A stretch of DNA of 64,000 bases from Pseudomonas izuensis (GTDB taxonomy: Bacteria; Pseudomonadota; Gammaproteobacteria; Pseudomonadales; Pseudomonadaceae), in contig NZ_WTFT01000004.1 in NCBI RefSeq assembly GCF_009861505.1, positions 78,799-142,798 on the forward strand, in the 5' to 3' direction. Shown piece by piece: positions 46,866 to 55,891 of the stretch. The notes beneath the pieces are model-generated. The model was not told the origin of the DNA, ran no database searches, and was given only the letters and a program-made list of their open reading frames with translations. Positions within the stretch are counted from its first letter, which is position 1; every line of letters starts with the position of its first letter. Made by a program: the position numbers and the translations under genes.

Positions 46866-48830
46866 GTGAGCGAACTCATTCGCGTACCTGACATCGGCAG
46901 CGGTGAAGGTGAAGTAATTGAACTGTTTGTGAAGGTCGGCGACCGTATTGAAGCCGACCAGAGCATCCTGACGCTGGAATCGGACAAGGCGAGCATGGAA
47001 GTGCCCGCGCCGAAGGCCGGTATCATCAAGAGCCTGAAAGTGAAACTGGGCGATCGCCTGAAAGAAGGCGATGAACTGCTGGAACTGGAAGTCGAAGGTG
47101 CCGCCGCTGCGGCCCCTGCGGCTGCCGCTGCGCCAGCGGCCAAGACCGAGGCTAAACCGGCTGCTGCTCCAGCGCCGGCCGCCCCTGCTGCTGCGCCGGC
47201 TACCGCTTCGGTCCAGCAAGTGCACGTGCCGGATATCGGCTCGTCGGGCAAGGCCCAGATCATCGAGATCCAGGTCAAGGTCGGCGACAAAGTCGAGGCT
47301 GATCAGTCGCTGATCACCCTGGAATCCGACAAGGCGAGCATGGAAATCCCGTCGCCTGCCGCTGGCGTGGTCAAGGCCATCAGCGTCAAGCTCAACGACG
47401 AAGTCGGCACCGGCGACCTGATCCTGGATCTGGAAGTGGCGGGCGCTGCTGCGCCGGCTGCTGCTGCTCCAGCCCAGGCTGCTGCTCCAGCTGCCGCCGC
47501 CGCACCTGCTCCTGCTGCAGCTCCGGCTGCGCCAGTGGCTGATAGCGTTCAGGACATCCACGTTCCGGATATCGGTTCGGCGGGCAAAGCCAAGATCATC
47601 GAAGTCCTGGTCAAGGCCGGCGATACCGTTGAAGCCGATCAGTCGCTGATCACCCTGGAATCCGACAAGGCGAGCATGGAAATCCCGTCGCCTGCCGCCG
47701 GCGTGGTGGAAAGCGTTTCCGTCAAGCTGGACGACGAAGTCGGTACCGGCGACCTGATCCTGAAACTGAAAGTCAAAGGCGCGGCACCGGCTGCTGCTCC
47801 GGCACCTGCCGCTGCTGCTCCGAGCGCTCCTGCTGCTGCAGCACCTGCTGCCGCACCGGCTCCGGCTGCACCTGTTGCCGCCCCGACTGCTGCTCCTGCC
47901 AAGCCAGGCGCCAAGGTTCACGCAGGCCCGGCTGTACGCCAATTGGCCCGTGAGTTCGGCGTCGAGCTGAACGCCGTTGGCGCCAGCGGTCCGCACGGTC
48001 GCATCCTGAAGGAAGACGTGCAGGTTTACGTCAAAGCCATGATGCAGAAGGCCAAGGAAGCGCCAGCCGCTGCTGCCGGCGCAACCGGTGGCGCGGGCAT
48101 CCCGCCGATCCCGGTCGTGGACTTCAGCCGCTTCGGTGAAATCGAAGAAGTGCCGATGACCCGCCTGATGCAGGTCGGCGCTGCCAACCTGCACCGCAGC
48201 TGGCTGAACGTGCCGCACGTAACGCAATTCGACTCGGCGGATATCACCGAACTGGAAGCGTTCCGTAACGCCCAGAAAGCCGTTGCAGAGAAGGCCGGCG
48301 TCAAGCTGACCATCCTGCCGTTGCTGCTCAAGTCCTGCGCGCACCTGCTCAAGGAACTGCCGGACTTCAACAGCTCGCTGGCTCCAAGTGGCAAGGCGAT
48401 CATCCGCAAGAAGTACGTGAACATCGGCTTCGCCGTCGACACCCCGGATGGCCTGCTGGTACCAGTCATCAAGAACGTCGACCAGAAGAGCCTGCTGCAA
48501 CTGGCCGCCGAGGCCGCTTCCCTGGCTGAAAAAGCCCGGACCAAGAAGCTCTCGTCGGACGAAATGCAAGGCGCCTGCTTCACCATTTCCAGCCTCGGCC
48601 ACATTGGCGGCACCGGCTTCACGCCGATCGTCAACGCGCCGGAAGTGGCGATCCTCGGTGTTTCCAAGGCAACCATCCAGCCAGTCTGGGACGGCAAAGC
48701 CTTCCAGCCGAAACTGATGCTGCCCCTGTCGCTGTCCTACGATCACCGTGTGATCAACGGCGCCGCTGCTGCACGCTTCACCAAGCGCCTGAGCGACCTG
48801 CTGGCGGACATCCGCACCATCCTGCTGTAA
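46866..48830 (+). CDS. aceF: Pyruvate dehydrogenase E2 (dihydrolipoamide acetyltransferase), three lipoyl domains
   Basis: AceF is the core acetyltransferase of the pyruvate dehydrogenase complex. The 654-residue protein has three lipoyl domains, with the lipoylated lysine in DKASME at K41, K156 and K268, joined by Ala/Pro linkers (about residues 79-115, 193-226, 305-350). The E3/E1-binding domain spans about 350-390 and the catalytic domain about 425-654, with the active histidine in SYDHRVING at H627. The start is GTG at 46866. Domains 2 and 3 share an identical 62-base DNA stretch. PAO1 AceF is recalled as having two lipoyl domains. Confidence 0.97.
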   Translation: MSELIRVPDIGSGEGEVIELFVKVGDRIEADQSILTLESDKASMEVPAPKAGIIKSLKVKLGDRLKEGDELLELEVEGAAAAAPAAAAAPAAKTEAKPAAAPAPAAPAAAPATASVQQVHVPDIGSSGKAQIIEIQVKVGDKVEADQSLITLESDKASMEIPSPAAGVVKAISVKLNDEVGTGDLILDLEVAGAAAPAAAAPAQAAAPAAAAAPAPAAAPAAPVADSVQDIHVPDIGSAGKAKIIEVLVKAGDTVEADQSLITLESDKASMEIPSPAAGVVESVSVKLDDEVGTGDLILKLKVKGAAPAAAPAPAAAAPSAPAAAAPAAAPAPAAPVAAPTAAPAKPGAKVHAGPAVRQLAREFGVELNAVGASGPHGRILKEDVQVYVKAMMQKAKEAPAAAAGATGGAGIPPIPVVDFSRFGEIEEVPMTRLMQVGAANLHRSWLNVPHVTQFDSADITELEAFRNAQKAVAEKAGVKLTILPLLLKSCAHLLKELPDFNSSLAPSGKAIIRKKYVNIGFAVDTPDGLLVPVIKNVDQKSLLQLAAEAASLAEKARTKKLSSDEMQGACFTISSLGHIGGTGFTPIVNAPEVAILGVSKATIQPVWDGKAFQPKLMLPLSLSYDHRVINGAAAARFTKRLSDLLADIRTILL

Positions 48831-48838
48831 TCCCGACC

Positions 48839-48861
48839 GGCCCTCCCTCTCCCGGAGGGCC
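48839..48861 (+). terminator. Hairpin after aceF
   Basis: An 8-bp stem, GGCCCTCC with GGAGGGCC and a 7-base loop, starting 8 bases after the aceF stop. It is followed by TGTTGCGTTTC, a weak U run. It may be a first, partial terminator before the strong one at 48904. Confidence 0.6.
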
Positions 48862-48903
48862 TGTTGCGTTTCACGTTTTCCGAGCGCCACGCTCGTACCT
48901 CAA

Positions 48904-48932
48904 CCCCGCCAGTTTGGCGGGGCTTTTTTTTG
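48904..48932 (+). terminator. Intrinsic terminator of aceEF
   Basis: CCCCGCC-AGTTT-GGCGGGG followed by C and eight T residues: a textbook Rho-independent terminator. It ends the aceEF transcript. Confidence 0.93.
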
Positions 48933-49109
48933 CCTGACGTTTTCCCCAAAACAATCCCTTCCTACATTTGTGGCTGATATCACCCACAACTCATGTCCAT
49001 TACGCCTCGATATTTTTTCCCATTCAATAACTAGCCTTGGTTTAAGTCTGCGCAAAACAGTCAATCACCTGCTTGCTCAGATTCAACTAAATAGCGAAAG
49101 GACTCGACT

Positions 49110-50525
49110 ATGTTAAAACCAACTATTGGCCCTATTGTTGGCCACACAACTACGCACCAGGCCCGCATTTTTTTACGCGGAAAAACGCAAAAAGATACGT
49201 TGGCATTTGCCGGCGTTCGCTTTCGACGGCTCGGTGAAGAGCACTGGAATAAAGGTGTTTTTACACAACTGACCGACTCACGCGACATGTCCGGGGTCAT
49301 CATTCTCAATGACCTTGCCGCCGACACCCAATACGAATACCAGGCCGGCTGGTTCAGCCCGATGAACCCGGTGCACACCGTGGAAACCGTTCAGGAACTG
49401 CCACTGCAATGGCCTCGGGGCATCTACCGTCTGCGCACGCAATCGAGTGCATCCACAATGCCTCGGGCCTATATCGTCGGTTCCTGCCGCTACCTGCGCA
49501 TGACCGGCGGCGTACCCTCGAACCCGCGCTGGGGCGACCGGATCTTCGCCTCGATCAACCACCTGGCGCAGCATGCGACACCGCCGATCAGCGCCATGCT
49601 GATGAGCGGCGATCAGGTTTATGTCGATGACTTGAACTTCATCGCTCCCGATCGGGAGTATCAGGAGATACTCGCCAAATACCGCGCCGCTTTCTCCCAA
49701 CCGCATATCCGTCAGTTAATGTCCGGCATGCCTACTTATATGATCCTCGACGACCATGAAATCGAAGACAACTGGCCCGCCAATAAAAGCGCCAATGATG
49801 AGCATTTATACAAGAACGCCATGACGGCCTATGAGTTGTATCAAGCCAGCCACAGCCCGGCTCATGAACTGAATATTCATGGGCAACTCAATCAGCAGCT
49901 GAACCACTATTGGTATCAGTTTACCAACGGCGATATCGAGTGGTTTGTCACCGACAGCCGCACCCGGCGCAGTCTCGCGGCCAACGACCGGCGCATTCTT
50001 GATATTGAACAGGAACAGGCGTTGTGCGACTGGCTGATCCATAGCCCGGCACAGGTCAAATTCGTGGTCACCAGCGTCATGTTCTACCCTGACCGCAAAC
50101 GCCTGGGCGATGACGCCTGGAAAGCCTTTCCCGAGCAACGACTGCGGTTACTGGAGACCATTCGCATTCACAAGATCAAGAATGTCATCTTCATTTCCGG
50201 CGATGTCCACGGCTCCTTGACCAGCCGCCTGACTCACAGTCAGGACCCGGACTTCGAAGTCCATACCATCGTCTCGTCCCCCCTGTGCAACAGCAAACTG
50301 CTGCCCTATGCCAAAGACTCCACCTTTCTCCTCGATCAGCCTCTGGTACAAACCGCCGCAGGCGATTATCGACATGAACTCACCGGCAAAGTGATCAGCC
50401 AGGACAACTTCGCGCATCTGATTGTGGATACGGAGCAGATTCGTGTGCGCTATCACGATCGGGATGGCAACCTGTTGCAATCGACACGGATTGAATTGCG
50501 AACCGGGGCTGAATTCCGTCAATAG
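49110..50525 (+). CDS. PhoD-like alkaline phosphatase / metallophosphoesterase
   Basis: A 471-residue protein of the PhoD-like family. An N-terminal fibronectin-like part (residues 1-110) precedes the phosphatase core. The metal-site motifs visible are SCRYLRMTGG, MLMSGDQVYVDDLN, MILDDHEIEDNWPAN and FISGDVHGSLTSR. There is no signal peptide, unlike secreted Tat-exported PhoD, so it is probably cytoplasmic with an unknown phosphodiester or phosphomonoester substrate. AAAGGA lies upstream of the ATG. The upstream 280-base gap holds the aceEF terminators and A/T-rich sequence. Confidence 0.85.
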   Translation: MLKPTIGPIVGHTTTHQARIFLRGKTQKDTLAFAGVRFRRLGEEHWNKGVFTQLTDSRDMSGVIILNDLAADTQYEYQAGWFSPMNPVHTVETVQELPLQWPRGIYRLRTQSSASTMPRAYIVGSCRYLRMTGGVPSNPRWGDRIFASINHLAQHATPPISAMLMSGDQVYVDDLNFIAPDREYQEILAKYRAAFSQPHIRQLMSGMPTYMILDDHEIEDNWPANKSANDEHLYKNAMTAYELYQASHSPAHELNIHGQLNQQLNHYWYQFTNGDIEWFVTDSRTRRSLAANDRRILDIEQEQALCDWLIHSPAQVKFVVTSVMFYPDRKRLGDDAWKAFPEQRLRLLETIRIHKIKNVIFISGDVHGSLTSRLTHSQDPDFEVHTIVSSPLCNSKLLPYAKDSTFLLDQPLVQTAAGDYRHELTGKVISQDNFAHLIVDTEQIRVRYHDRDGNLLQSTRIELRTGAEFRQ

Positions 50526-50701
50526 AATGACTTTTTGCTATTAACTGGAGAAATCTTCGTTGCTGCCGACATATTCTTATAGCACTTGGCCTTCATGTCT
50601 CTTGTCAGTCGGTGTCGCAATGATGCAACCTTGCCGCAGGCAACAGTAAAGAGGGCGAGAGCCCGGCGCGTTCAGCAAATACGAAGCGAGTTTCCCTCCC
50701 T

Positions 50702-53395
50702 ATGAAAAGCCAACCCGATGCCGCCAGCCGTATGGTGGCCGAGGTAGTGACGCAGTTGCCTGTGCCCTCGCGGCTCGGCATGCTGCGTTTCGAACGGCTG
50801 AATGAACCAAGCTGGGCGCTGCTGTTTCTCGATCCCAACTGCGAACGACAATTCGGCTTGCCGGCCGTGGAGCTGTGCGCTCTGGTCGGCTCGCCCTACG
50901 CCAGCCTGATGGAGCCGGAAGCGCGTTATCAGCTGCATGACGCGATCCAGCAGCAACTGAGCGAAGGCTCGCACTACCTGATCCGCTACAGGCTGCACAC
51001 CGCCACAGGCTCGCTGAACCTGCTGGAGTTGGGCGAAGCCTACAAACAACACAATCGACACCTGTTGCGCGGTTACCTGCTGGTCATCGACGGCCTGTTC
51101 GAAGATGACCCCCTGCTGCCGGCACTGGACCTGGAAACCCAGAATTCGCGCCTGCAAATCGCCCTGGAGCTCAACCAGCGCGCCCAGCAGGAACAACTGC
51201 AGCACCTGGACCGGGTGCGCGCGCAGCAGGACCTGATTCTGCTGCTGACCCGCCAGCGCTATAGCAGCAACAATTCCCTGCAAGAAGCCGCCGAACTGAT
51301 CACCCGCAGTGCCTGCGAGATCTACGAGATCGACTGCGCCAGCCTGTGGCACCTGGAAGGCTCGATGCTGGCGCCGATTTCGGCCTTTCACCGCGCCAAT
51401 CAGGAATACCTGTTGCCGCAGTCGATCGACGTCAGCAACTTTCCCGACTACCTCGACGCCCTGCACACGGGCCGTGCCATTGATGCCCACAATGCCATGC
51501 GCGACCCGCGCACCCGGGAAATGGCCGAAAGCCTGCGCCCGCGTGATGTCAATGCGATGCTCGACGCCAGTATCCGTGTCGACGGTCAGGTGGTGGGTGT
51601 GCTGTGCCTGGAGCAGACCGGCGTCACCCGCGCCTGGCAGTCGGATGAAATCGCCTTCGCCGGCGAGCTGGCGGACCAGTTCGCCCAAGTCATCAGCAAC
51701 CATAACCGGCGCACCGCCACCAGCGCCCTGCACCTGTTCCAGCGAGCGGTCGAGCAAAGCGCCAACGCCTTTTTGCTGGTCAATTGCGACGGTGTGGTGG
51801 AATACGTCAACCCGAGCTTCACCGCGATCACCCAGTACAGCACCGAAGAAGTCCACGGCCAGCGCCTGGCGGAACTGCCGGCACTGGAAAACCTCAGCGA
51901 ACTGTTGTTCGACGCGCCTTCGGCGCTGGCCAAAAGCAACAGCTGGCAGGGCGAGTTCAAGAGCCGCCGCAAAAACCTCGAACCCTACTGGGGCCAATTG
52001 TCGATCTCCAAGGTCTATGGCGACAACCGCGAACTGACCCATTACATCGGCATCTACGAAGACATCACCCAGACCAAGCTCGCCCAGCAACGCATCGAGC
52101 GACTGGCCTATACCGATAACCTGACCAACCTCGGCAACCGCCCGGCGTTCATCCGCAACCTCGATGAACGCTTCGCCCGAGACAGCGATACCCCAATCAG
52201 CCTGCTGCTGGTGGACATCGACAACTTCAAGCGAATCAACGACAGCCTCGGCCACCAGACCGGCGACAAACTGCTGATCAGCCTGGCCCGGCGCCTGCGC
52301 AACAGCCTCAGCCCCAGCGGCAGCCTGGCGCGGTTCGCCAGTAACGAATTCGCGGTACTGCTGGACAATACTGACCTGCACACCGGCCAACAGATCGCCA
52401 GCCAGCTGCTGACCACCCTCGACAAACCGATGTTCGTCGATAACCAGTTGATCAGCGTGACCGGGTCCGTGGGCCTGGCTTGCGCGCCCCTGCACGGCCG
52501 TGACCCGCAAACCCTGATGCGCAACGCCGGGCTGGCGCTGCACAAGGCCAAGGCCAACGGTAAACATCAGGTGCAGGTATTCACCGAAGCACTGAACGCC
52601 GAGGCCAGTTACAAACTGTTCGTCGAGAACAACCTGCGCCGCGCCCTGACCCAGAACGAACTGGACGTGTTCTATCAACCCAAGCTTTGCCTGCGCAGCG
52701 GTCGCCTGCTGGGCATGGAAGCATTGCTGCGCTGGGATCACCCGGAAAAAGGCATGATCCGCCCGGACCAGTTCATCAGCGTCGCGGAAGAAACCGGCCT
52801 GATCATTCCGATCGGCAAATGGATCGCCCGCCAGGCCTGCCGCATGAGCAAAGAGCTGACCGCCGCCGGGCTGGGCAATCTTCAGGTGGCGATCAACCTG
52901 TCACCCAAGCAGTTTTCCGATCCGGACCTAGTGGCGTCCATCGCCAACATCCTCAAGGAAGAAGCGCTGCCGGCGAACCTGCTGGAGCTTGAGTTGACGG
53001 AGGGCCTGCTACTGGAAGCCACCGAAGACACTCACCTGCAACTCGACCAGCTCAAACGCCTGGGCCTGACCCTGGCCATGGACGATTTCGGCACCGGTTA
53101 CTCGTCGCTCAGTTACTTGAAAAAATTCCCCATCGACATCATTAAGATCGATCGAAGCTTTATCCACGAAATCCCGGACAACCAGGACGACATGGAGATC
53201 ACCTCCGCCGTGATCGCCATGGCCCACAACCTGAAACTCAAGGTCGTGGCTGAAGGCATCGAGACTGCCGAGCAGTTGTCTTTCCTGCGTCGCCATCGCT
53301 GCGACGTTGGCCAAGGCTATCTGTTCGATCGACCGATCCCGGGCTCCGAGCTGATCGAGAAGCTCAAACGCTACCCGCGCGGCCCGATCGCCTGA
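50702..53395 (+). CDS. dipA: Cyclic-di-GMP phosphodiesterase DipA (GAF-PAS-GGDEF-EAL)
   Basis: An 897-residue soluble signalling protein. The N-terminal 150 residues are PAS-like (LEQ- and LFLDPNCERQFG-type segments), a GAF-like domain spans about 185-345, a PAS domain about 350-455, a GGDEF domain about 470-630, and EAL about 645-890. The GGDEF site is degenerate: ASNEF at 546-550. The EAL site is intact at 673 (EALLRW), with DDFGTGYSSLSYL and KLKVVAEGIET. The expected activity is therefore phosphodiesterase, with the GGDEF domain regulatory. It matches PA5017, which promotes biofilm dispersal. Confidence 0.93.
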   Translation: MKSQPDAASRMVAEVVTQLPVPSRLGMLRFERLNEPSWALLFLDPNCERQFGLPAVELCALVGSPYASLMEPEARYQLHDAIQQQLSEGSHYLIRYRLHTATGSLNLLELGEAYKQHNRHLLRGYLLVIDGLFEDDPLLPALDLETQNSRLQIALELNQRAQQEQLQHLDRVRAQQDLILLLTRQRYSSNNSLQEAAELITRSACEIYEIDCASLWHLEGSMLAPISAFHRANQEYLLPQSIDVSNFPDYLDALHTGRAIDAHNAMRDPRTREMAESLRPRDVNAMLDASIRVDGQVVGVLCLEQTGVTRAWQSDEIAFAGELADQFAQVISNHNRRTATSALHLFQRAVEQSANAFLLVNCDGVVEYVNPSFTAITQYSTEEVHGQRLAELPALENLSELLFDAPSALAKSNSWQGEFKSRRKNLEPYWGQLSISKVYGDNRELTHYIGIYEDITQTKLAQQRIERLAYTDNLTNLGNRPAFIRNLDERFARDSDTPISLLLVDIDNFKRINDSLGHQTGDKLLISLARRLRNSLSPSGSLARFASNEFAVLLDNTDLHTGQQIASQLLTTLDKPMFVDNQLISVTGSVGLACAPLHGRDPQTLMRNAGLALHKAKANGKHQVQVFTEALNAEASYKLFVENNLRRALTQNELDVFYQPKLCLRSGRLLGMEALLRWDHPEKGMIRPDQFISVAEETGLIIPIGKWIARQACRMSKELTAAGLGNLQVAINLSPKQFSDPDLVASIANILKEEALPANLLELELTEGLLLEATEDTHLQLDQLKRLGLTLAMDDFGTGYSSLSYLKKFPIDIIKIDRSFIHEIPDNQDDMEITSAVIAMAHNLKLKVVAEGIETAEQLSFLRRHRCDVGQGYLFDRPIPGSELIEKLKRYPRGPIA

Positions 53396-53459
53396 CAGCG
53401 ACTCAACACTCAGGCAAACTGCATTTCTAATTTTTTCAACCTGACTGAGAGGACTGATG

Positions 53460-54107
53460 ATGGTTCTGCGCTCGGAAATTCTGGTGAACAAAAACGTGCT
53501 CCCTACCAAAGAACAAGCTCTGCCTGGCCGCGAAACCCCGATCAAGGTGCCGGACGAACATTTCGTCAATAAAAACCCGCTGCTGGGTCCATTCCCGGGC
53601 AATGTGGAATTCGCGATTTTCGGCCTGGGTTGTTTCTGGGGCGCAGAACGTCGCTTCTGGCAGCGTGAAGGCGTGTTCAGCACATCCGTGGGCTACGCCG
53701 GCGGCTTCACGCCAAACCCGACCTATGAAGAAGTCTGCTCGGGCCTGACCGGCCACAGTGAAGTGGTGCTGGTGGTGTACGAACCGGAGAAAGTCAGCTA
53801 CGAAGAGCTGCTGAAGATGTTCTGGGAACTGCACAACCCGACCCAGGGCATGCGCCAGGGCAACGACATTGGCACTCAATACCGCTCGGTGATCTACGCC
53901 ACCAACCCGGCACAGCTGGAAGCGGCGAAGAAGAGCGCACAGGTGTTCCAGGCCGAACTGACCAAGGCCGGCCAAGGCATCATCACCACCGACATCGATG
54001 AAGCCCCGACCTTCTATTACGCCGAGGCTTATCATCAGCAGTATTTGGCCAAGAACCCGGAAGGCTACTGCGGGATTGGCGGTACTGGCGTGACCTGCCC
54101 TATCTGA
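53460..54107 (+). CDS. msrA: Peptide methionine-S-sulfoxide reductase
   Basis: MsrA reduces methionine-S-sulfoxide in proteins. The 215-residue protein carries the catalytic motif [13 protein letters not shown] and the C-terminal [14 protein letters not shown] with the resolving cysteines. Two ATGs are adjacent (53457 and 53460). I choose the second because the family begins MVLRS and AGAGG is well placed. Its position after dipA matches PA5018. Confidence 0.97.
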   Translation: MVLRSEILVNKNVLPTKEQALPGRETPIKVPDEHFVNKNPLLGPFPGNVEFAIFGLGCFWGAERRFWQREGVFSTSVGYAGGFTPNPTYEEVCSGLTGHSEVVLVVYEPEKVSYEELLKMFWELHNPTQGMRQGNDIGTQYRSVIYATNPAQLEAAKKSAQVFQAELTKAGQGIITTDIDEAPTFYYAEAYHQQYLAKNPEGYCGIGGTGVTCPI

Positions 54108-54112
54108 TCAAC

Positions 54113-54198
54113 GGTAGGAGCTGGCTTGCCAGCGAAGACGGCCGATAAATCGCCGCAAGGCTTACGGTCCGCTTCGCCGGCAAGCCGGCTCCTACGGG
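54113..54198. repeat. REP element pair between msrA and rlmJ
   Basis: Inverted copies of the GTAGGAGCTGGC family (GGTAGGAGCTGGCTTGCCAG and its diverged complement) lie between the convergent msrA and rlmJ genes. Confidence 0.9.
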
Positions 54199-54206
54199 GC
54201 CGAGCA

Positions 54207-55043
54207 TTACTCGGCAATCAACCAATCCATCTTCCACCCACCCTGGGTCTGCCCCAATTTCTCGGACAGCCACGGCAGCAACTCACGCAACTCTTCCTCC
54301 AGCCCCCACGGCGGATTGGCAATCGCCAGGCCGGAACCGTTCAGACTGTTGGGCGTATCCAGCGGATGCACCAGCAACTCCACGCGCAACAATTTCGGTG
54401 CACCGGTGCCGGCCAGGTCCTGATAGAAGCGGCGCAATGCACGCTGATCCTTCACCGGGTACCAGATCGCCGCCACGGTTTGCCGCATCCGGCCAATCGC
54501 CTCTTTCAACGACGCCGCGCAGCGCTGCATCTCGTCGAGTTTTTCGAACGGCGGGTCGATCAGCATCACCGCCCGCTTCTCCGGCACCGGCAGCAACGCA
54601 CGGGACACATGCCAGCCTTCGCCCAGGTGTACCTTGACCCGGCGATCACCGGCCATGTTGTCCTTGAGCAGCACGCCGTCTTCCGGGTGTTTCTCGTTGA
54701 GCAGCACGCGATCCTGCGGGCGGGTCAGGCGCCGCGCCAATTCCGGCGAACCGGGGTAATAGCGCAACTGGCCATCCGGGTTCATCTCGTGCAACACCTG
54801 CATGTAATCAGCGGTCAGGATCGGCAGATCCGGCTGATCCCACAAACGCGCGATGCCTTCCAGGTACTCACCGGTACGGCTGGCCTGATCGCCCTGAAGG
54901 TCATACAGGCCAATGCCGGCGTGCGTATCGAGATAGGCAAACGGCTGCTCCTTGCGCGACATCAGGGCGATGAGGCGGGTCAAGGTCAGGTGTTTGAACA
55001 CGTCGGCGTGATTGCCGGCATGGAAGGCGTGACGATAATTCAT
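54207..55043 (-). CDS. rlmJ: 23S rRNA (adenine(2030)-N6)-methyltransferase
   Basis: RlmJ methylates A2030 of 23S rRNA. The 278-residue protein opens MNYRHAFHAGNHADVFKHL, has the N6-adenine methyltransferase catalytic motif VMLIDPPFE (D-P-P-F) and ends with LPWLSEKLGQTQGGWKMDWL. The ATG is at 55043. It is a housekeeping gene downstream of the vgrG island, with about 100 bases between it and the DUF4123 gene. Confidence 0.96.
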   Translation of the reverse strand: MNYRHAFHAGNHADVFKHLTLTRLIALMSRKEQPFAYLDTHAGIGLYDLQGDQASRTGEYLEGIARLWDQPDLPILTADYMQVLHEMNPDGQLRYYPGSPELARRLTRPQDRVLLNEKHPEDGVLLKDNMAGDRRVKVHLGEGWHVSRALLPVPEKRAVMLIDPPFEKLDEMQRCAASLKEAIGRMRQTVAAIWYPVKDQRALRRFYQDLAGTGAPKLLRVELLVHPLDTPNSLNGSGLAIANPPWGLEEELRELLPWLSEKLGQTQGGWKMDWLIAE

Positions 55044-55147
55044 GGCTGCTCCTGCGAAGGCCGGGAAGTTTACCTTTTACCGGCCTGCAAGTCAGGGGTT
55101 CGCGGCCGAGCGGCTGGCAATGAGGACGCAACCCTGCAGGAACCGGC

Positions 55148-55891
55148 TCAGTCCAGCTCCTCCATCAGCCAGGCCAACAATTCAGCTTTCGGTATGGACG
55201 GCAGGTCAGGCCCCTCGAGAAAGTTCGCGACCTTACAGCGCAACACGCTCTCGGAAAACGCCTCGAACATGCCCGGCTGGTCTTCACTCAACCACTGCAT
55301 CACGTTGCTGATCCGGGTTGAATCATCTTCATCACCCAGCTGTTGCAGGAGCGCTTCTGGCACCTCCCACCACGGGAAAACCTTCGTTGCGCCCTGCCCG
55401 CCTCCACCGATCTCGACAGCCTGGCCATTGATCCAACACCGCCCGATCACCGGCAACAGTTGCGCACAATCGATCTCGTCACACTGCAGCACCGGCAGCA
55501 CATACCGCCCATCCCAGAAGCGAAAAAACGCCCTGCTGCCATTGGGCAACGTCACCTGCGTGAGGCTGCGCAAGTGTTCGACCAGAGTTTGCTGGCTCGC
55601 CGAAGAAACCGCCAGCCACCCCCAGTCACGAGACGCCGTGGTCGCTACCCATTGCAAAAACTCACAGTCCGTAGCGACGGTTGCGACATAGGGCATCACT
55701 GCTTCCCACCCGGCATAGGCAGTATCGGACCAGATCGGACTCGCCACTTTTGCGCGGGTCAAACGGCGCCAGGCTGCGAAAGGTTCGGCGGCACTGGCGC
55801 TGCTGAAGATCGCGAACAATTGTTCCGACGGCTTCAACGGCTGGCGCTCCAGCCAGGCATGAGGTGATAGAAAATCAGACTGCACAGGCAC
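55148..55891 (-). CDS. DUF4123 protein (T6SS effector adaptor/chaperone type)
   Basis: A 247-residue DUF4123 protein. Members (Tap/TEC) bind VgrG and load effectors on the type VI secretion spike. Characteristic pieces are SASAAEPFAAWRRLTRA, LQWVATTASRDWGWLAVSS, VLPVLQCDEIDCAQLLPVIG and the C-terminal EELLAWLMEELD-type helix (KAELLAWLMEELD). The start is GTG at 55891, which overlaps the vgrG stop by 17 bases, or GTG at 55885. In most systems an effector gene follows; here rlmJ follows directly. Confidence 0.85.
   Translation of the reverse strand: MPVQSDFLSPHAWLERQPLKPSEQLFAIFSSASAAEPFAAWRRLTRAKVASPIWSDTAYAGWEAVMPYVATVATDCEFLQWVATTASRDWGWLAVSSASQQTLVEHLRSLTQVTLPNGSRAFFRFWDGRYVLPVLQCDEIDCAQLLPVIGRCWINGQAVEIGGGGQGATKVFPWWEVPEALLQQLGDEDDSTRISNVMQWLSEDQPGMFEAFSESVLRCKVANFLEGPDLPSIPKAELLAWLMEELD

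Noticed and set aside
47101..47900. Ala/Pro-rich repeat tracts as a possible minisatellite
   Set aside because: They encode the flexible linkers between lipoyl domains in frame, a normal E2 feature. The identical 62-base block in the lipoyl domains is reported separately.
46728..48890. A 720-residue minus-strand open frame opposite aceF
   Set aside because: Rich in Ser, Arg and Gly mirrored from the Ala/Pro linkers; an antisense shadow of aceF.
50672..52741. A 689-residue minus-strand frame opposite dipA
   Set aside because: No domain matches and it fully overlaps a well-supported GAF-PAS-GGDEF-EAL gene.
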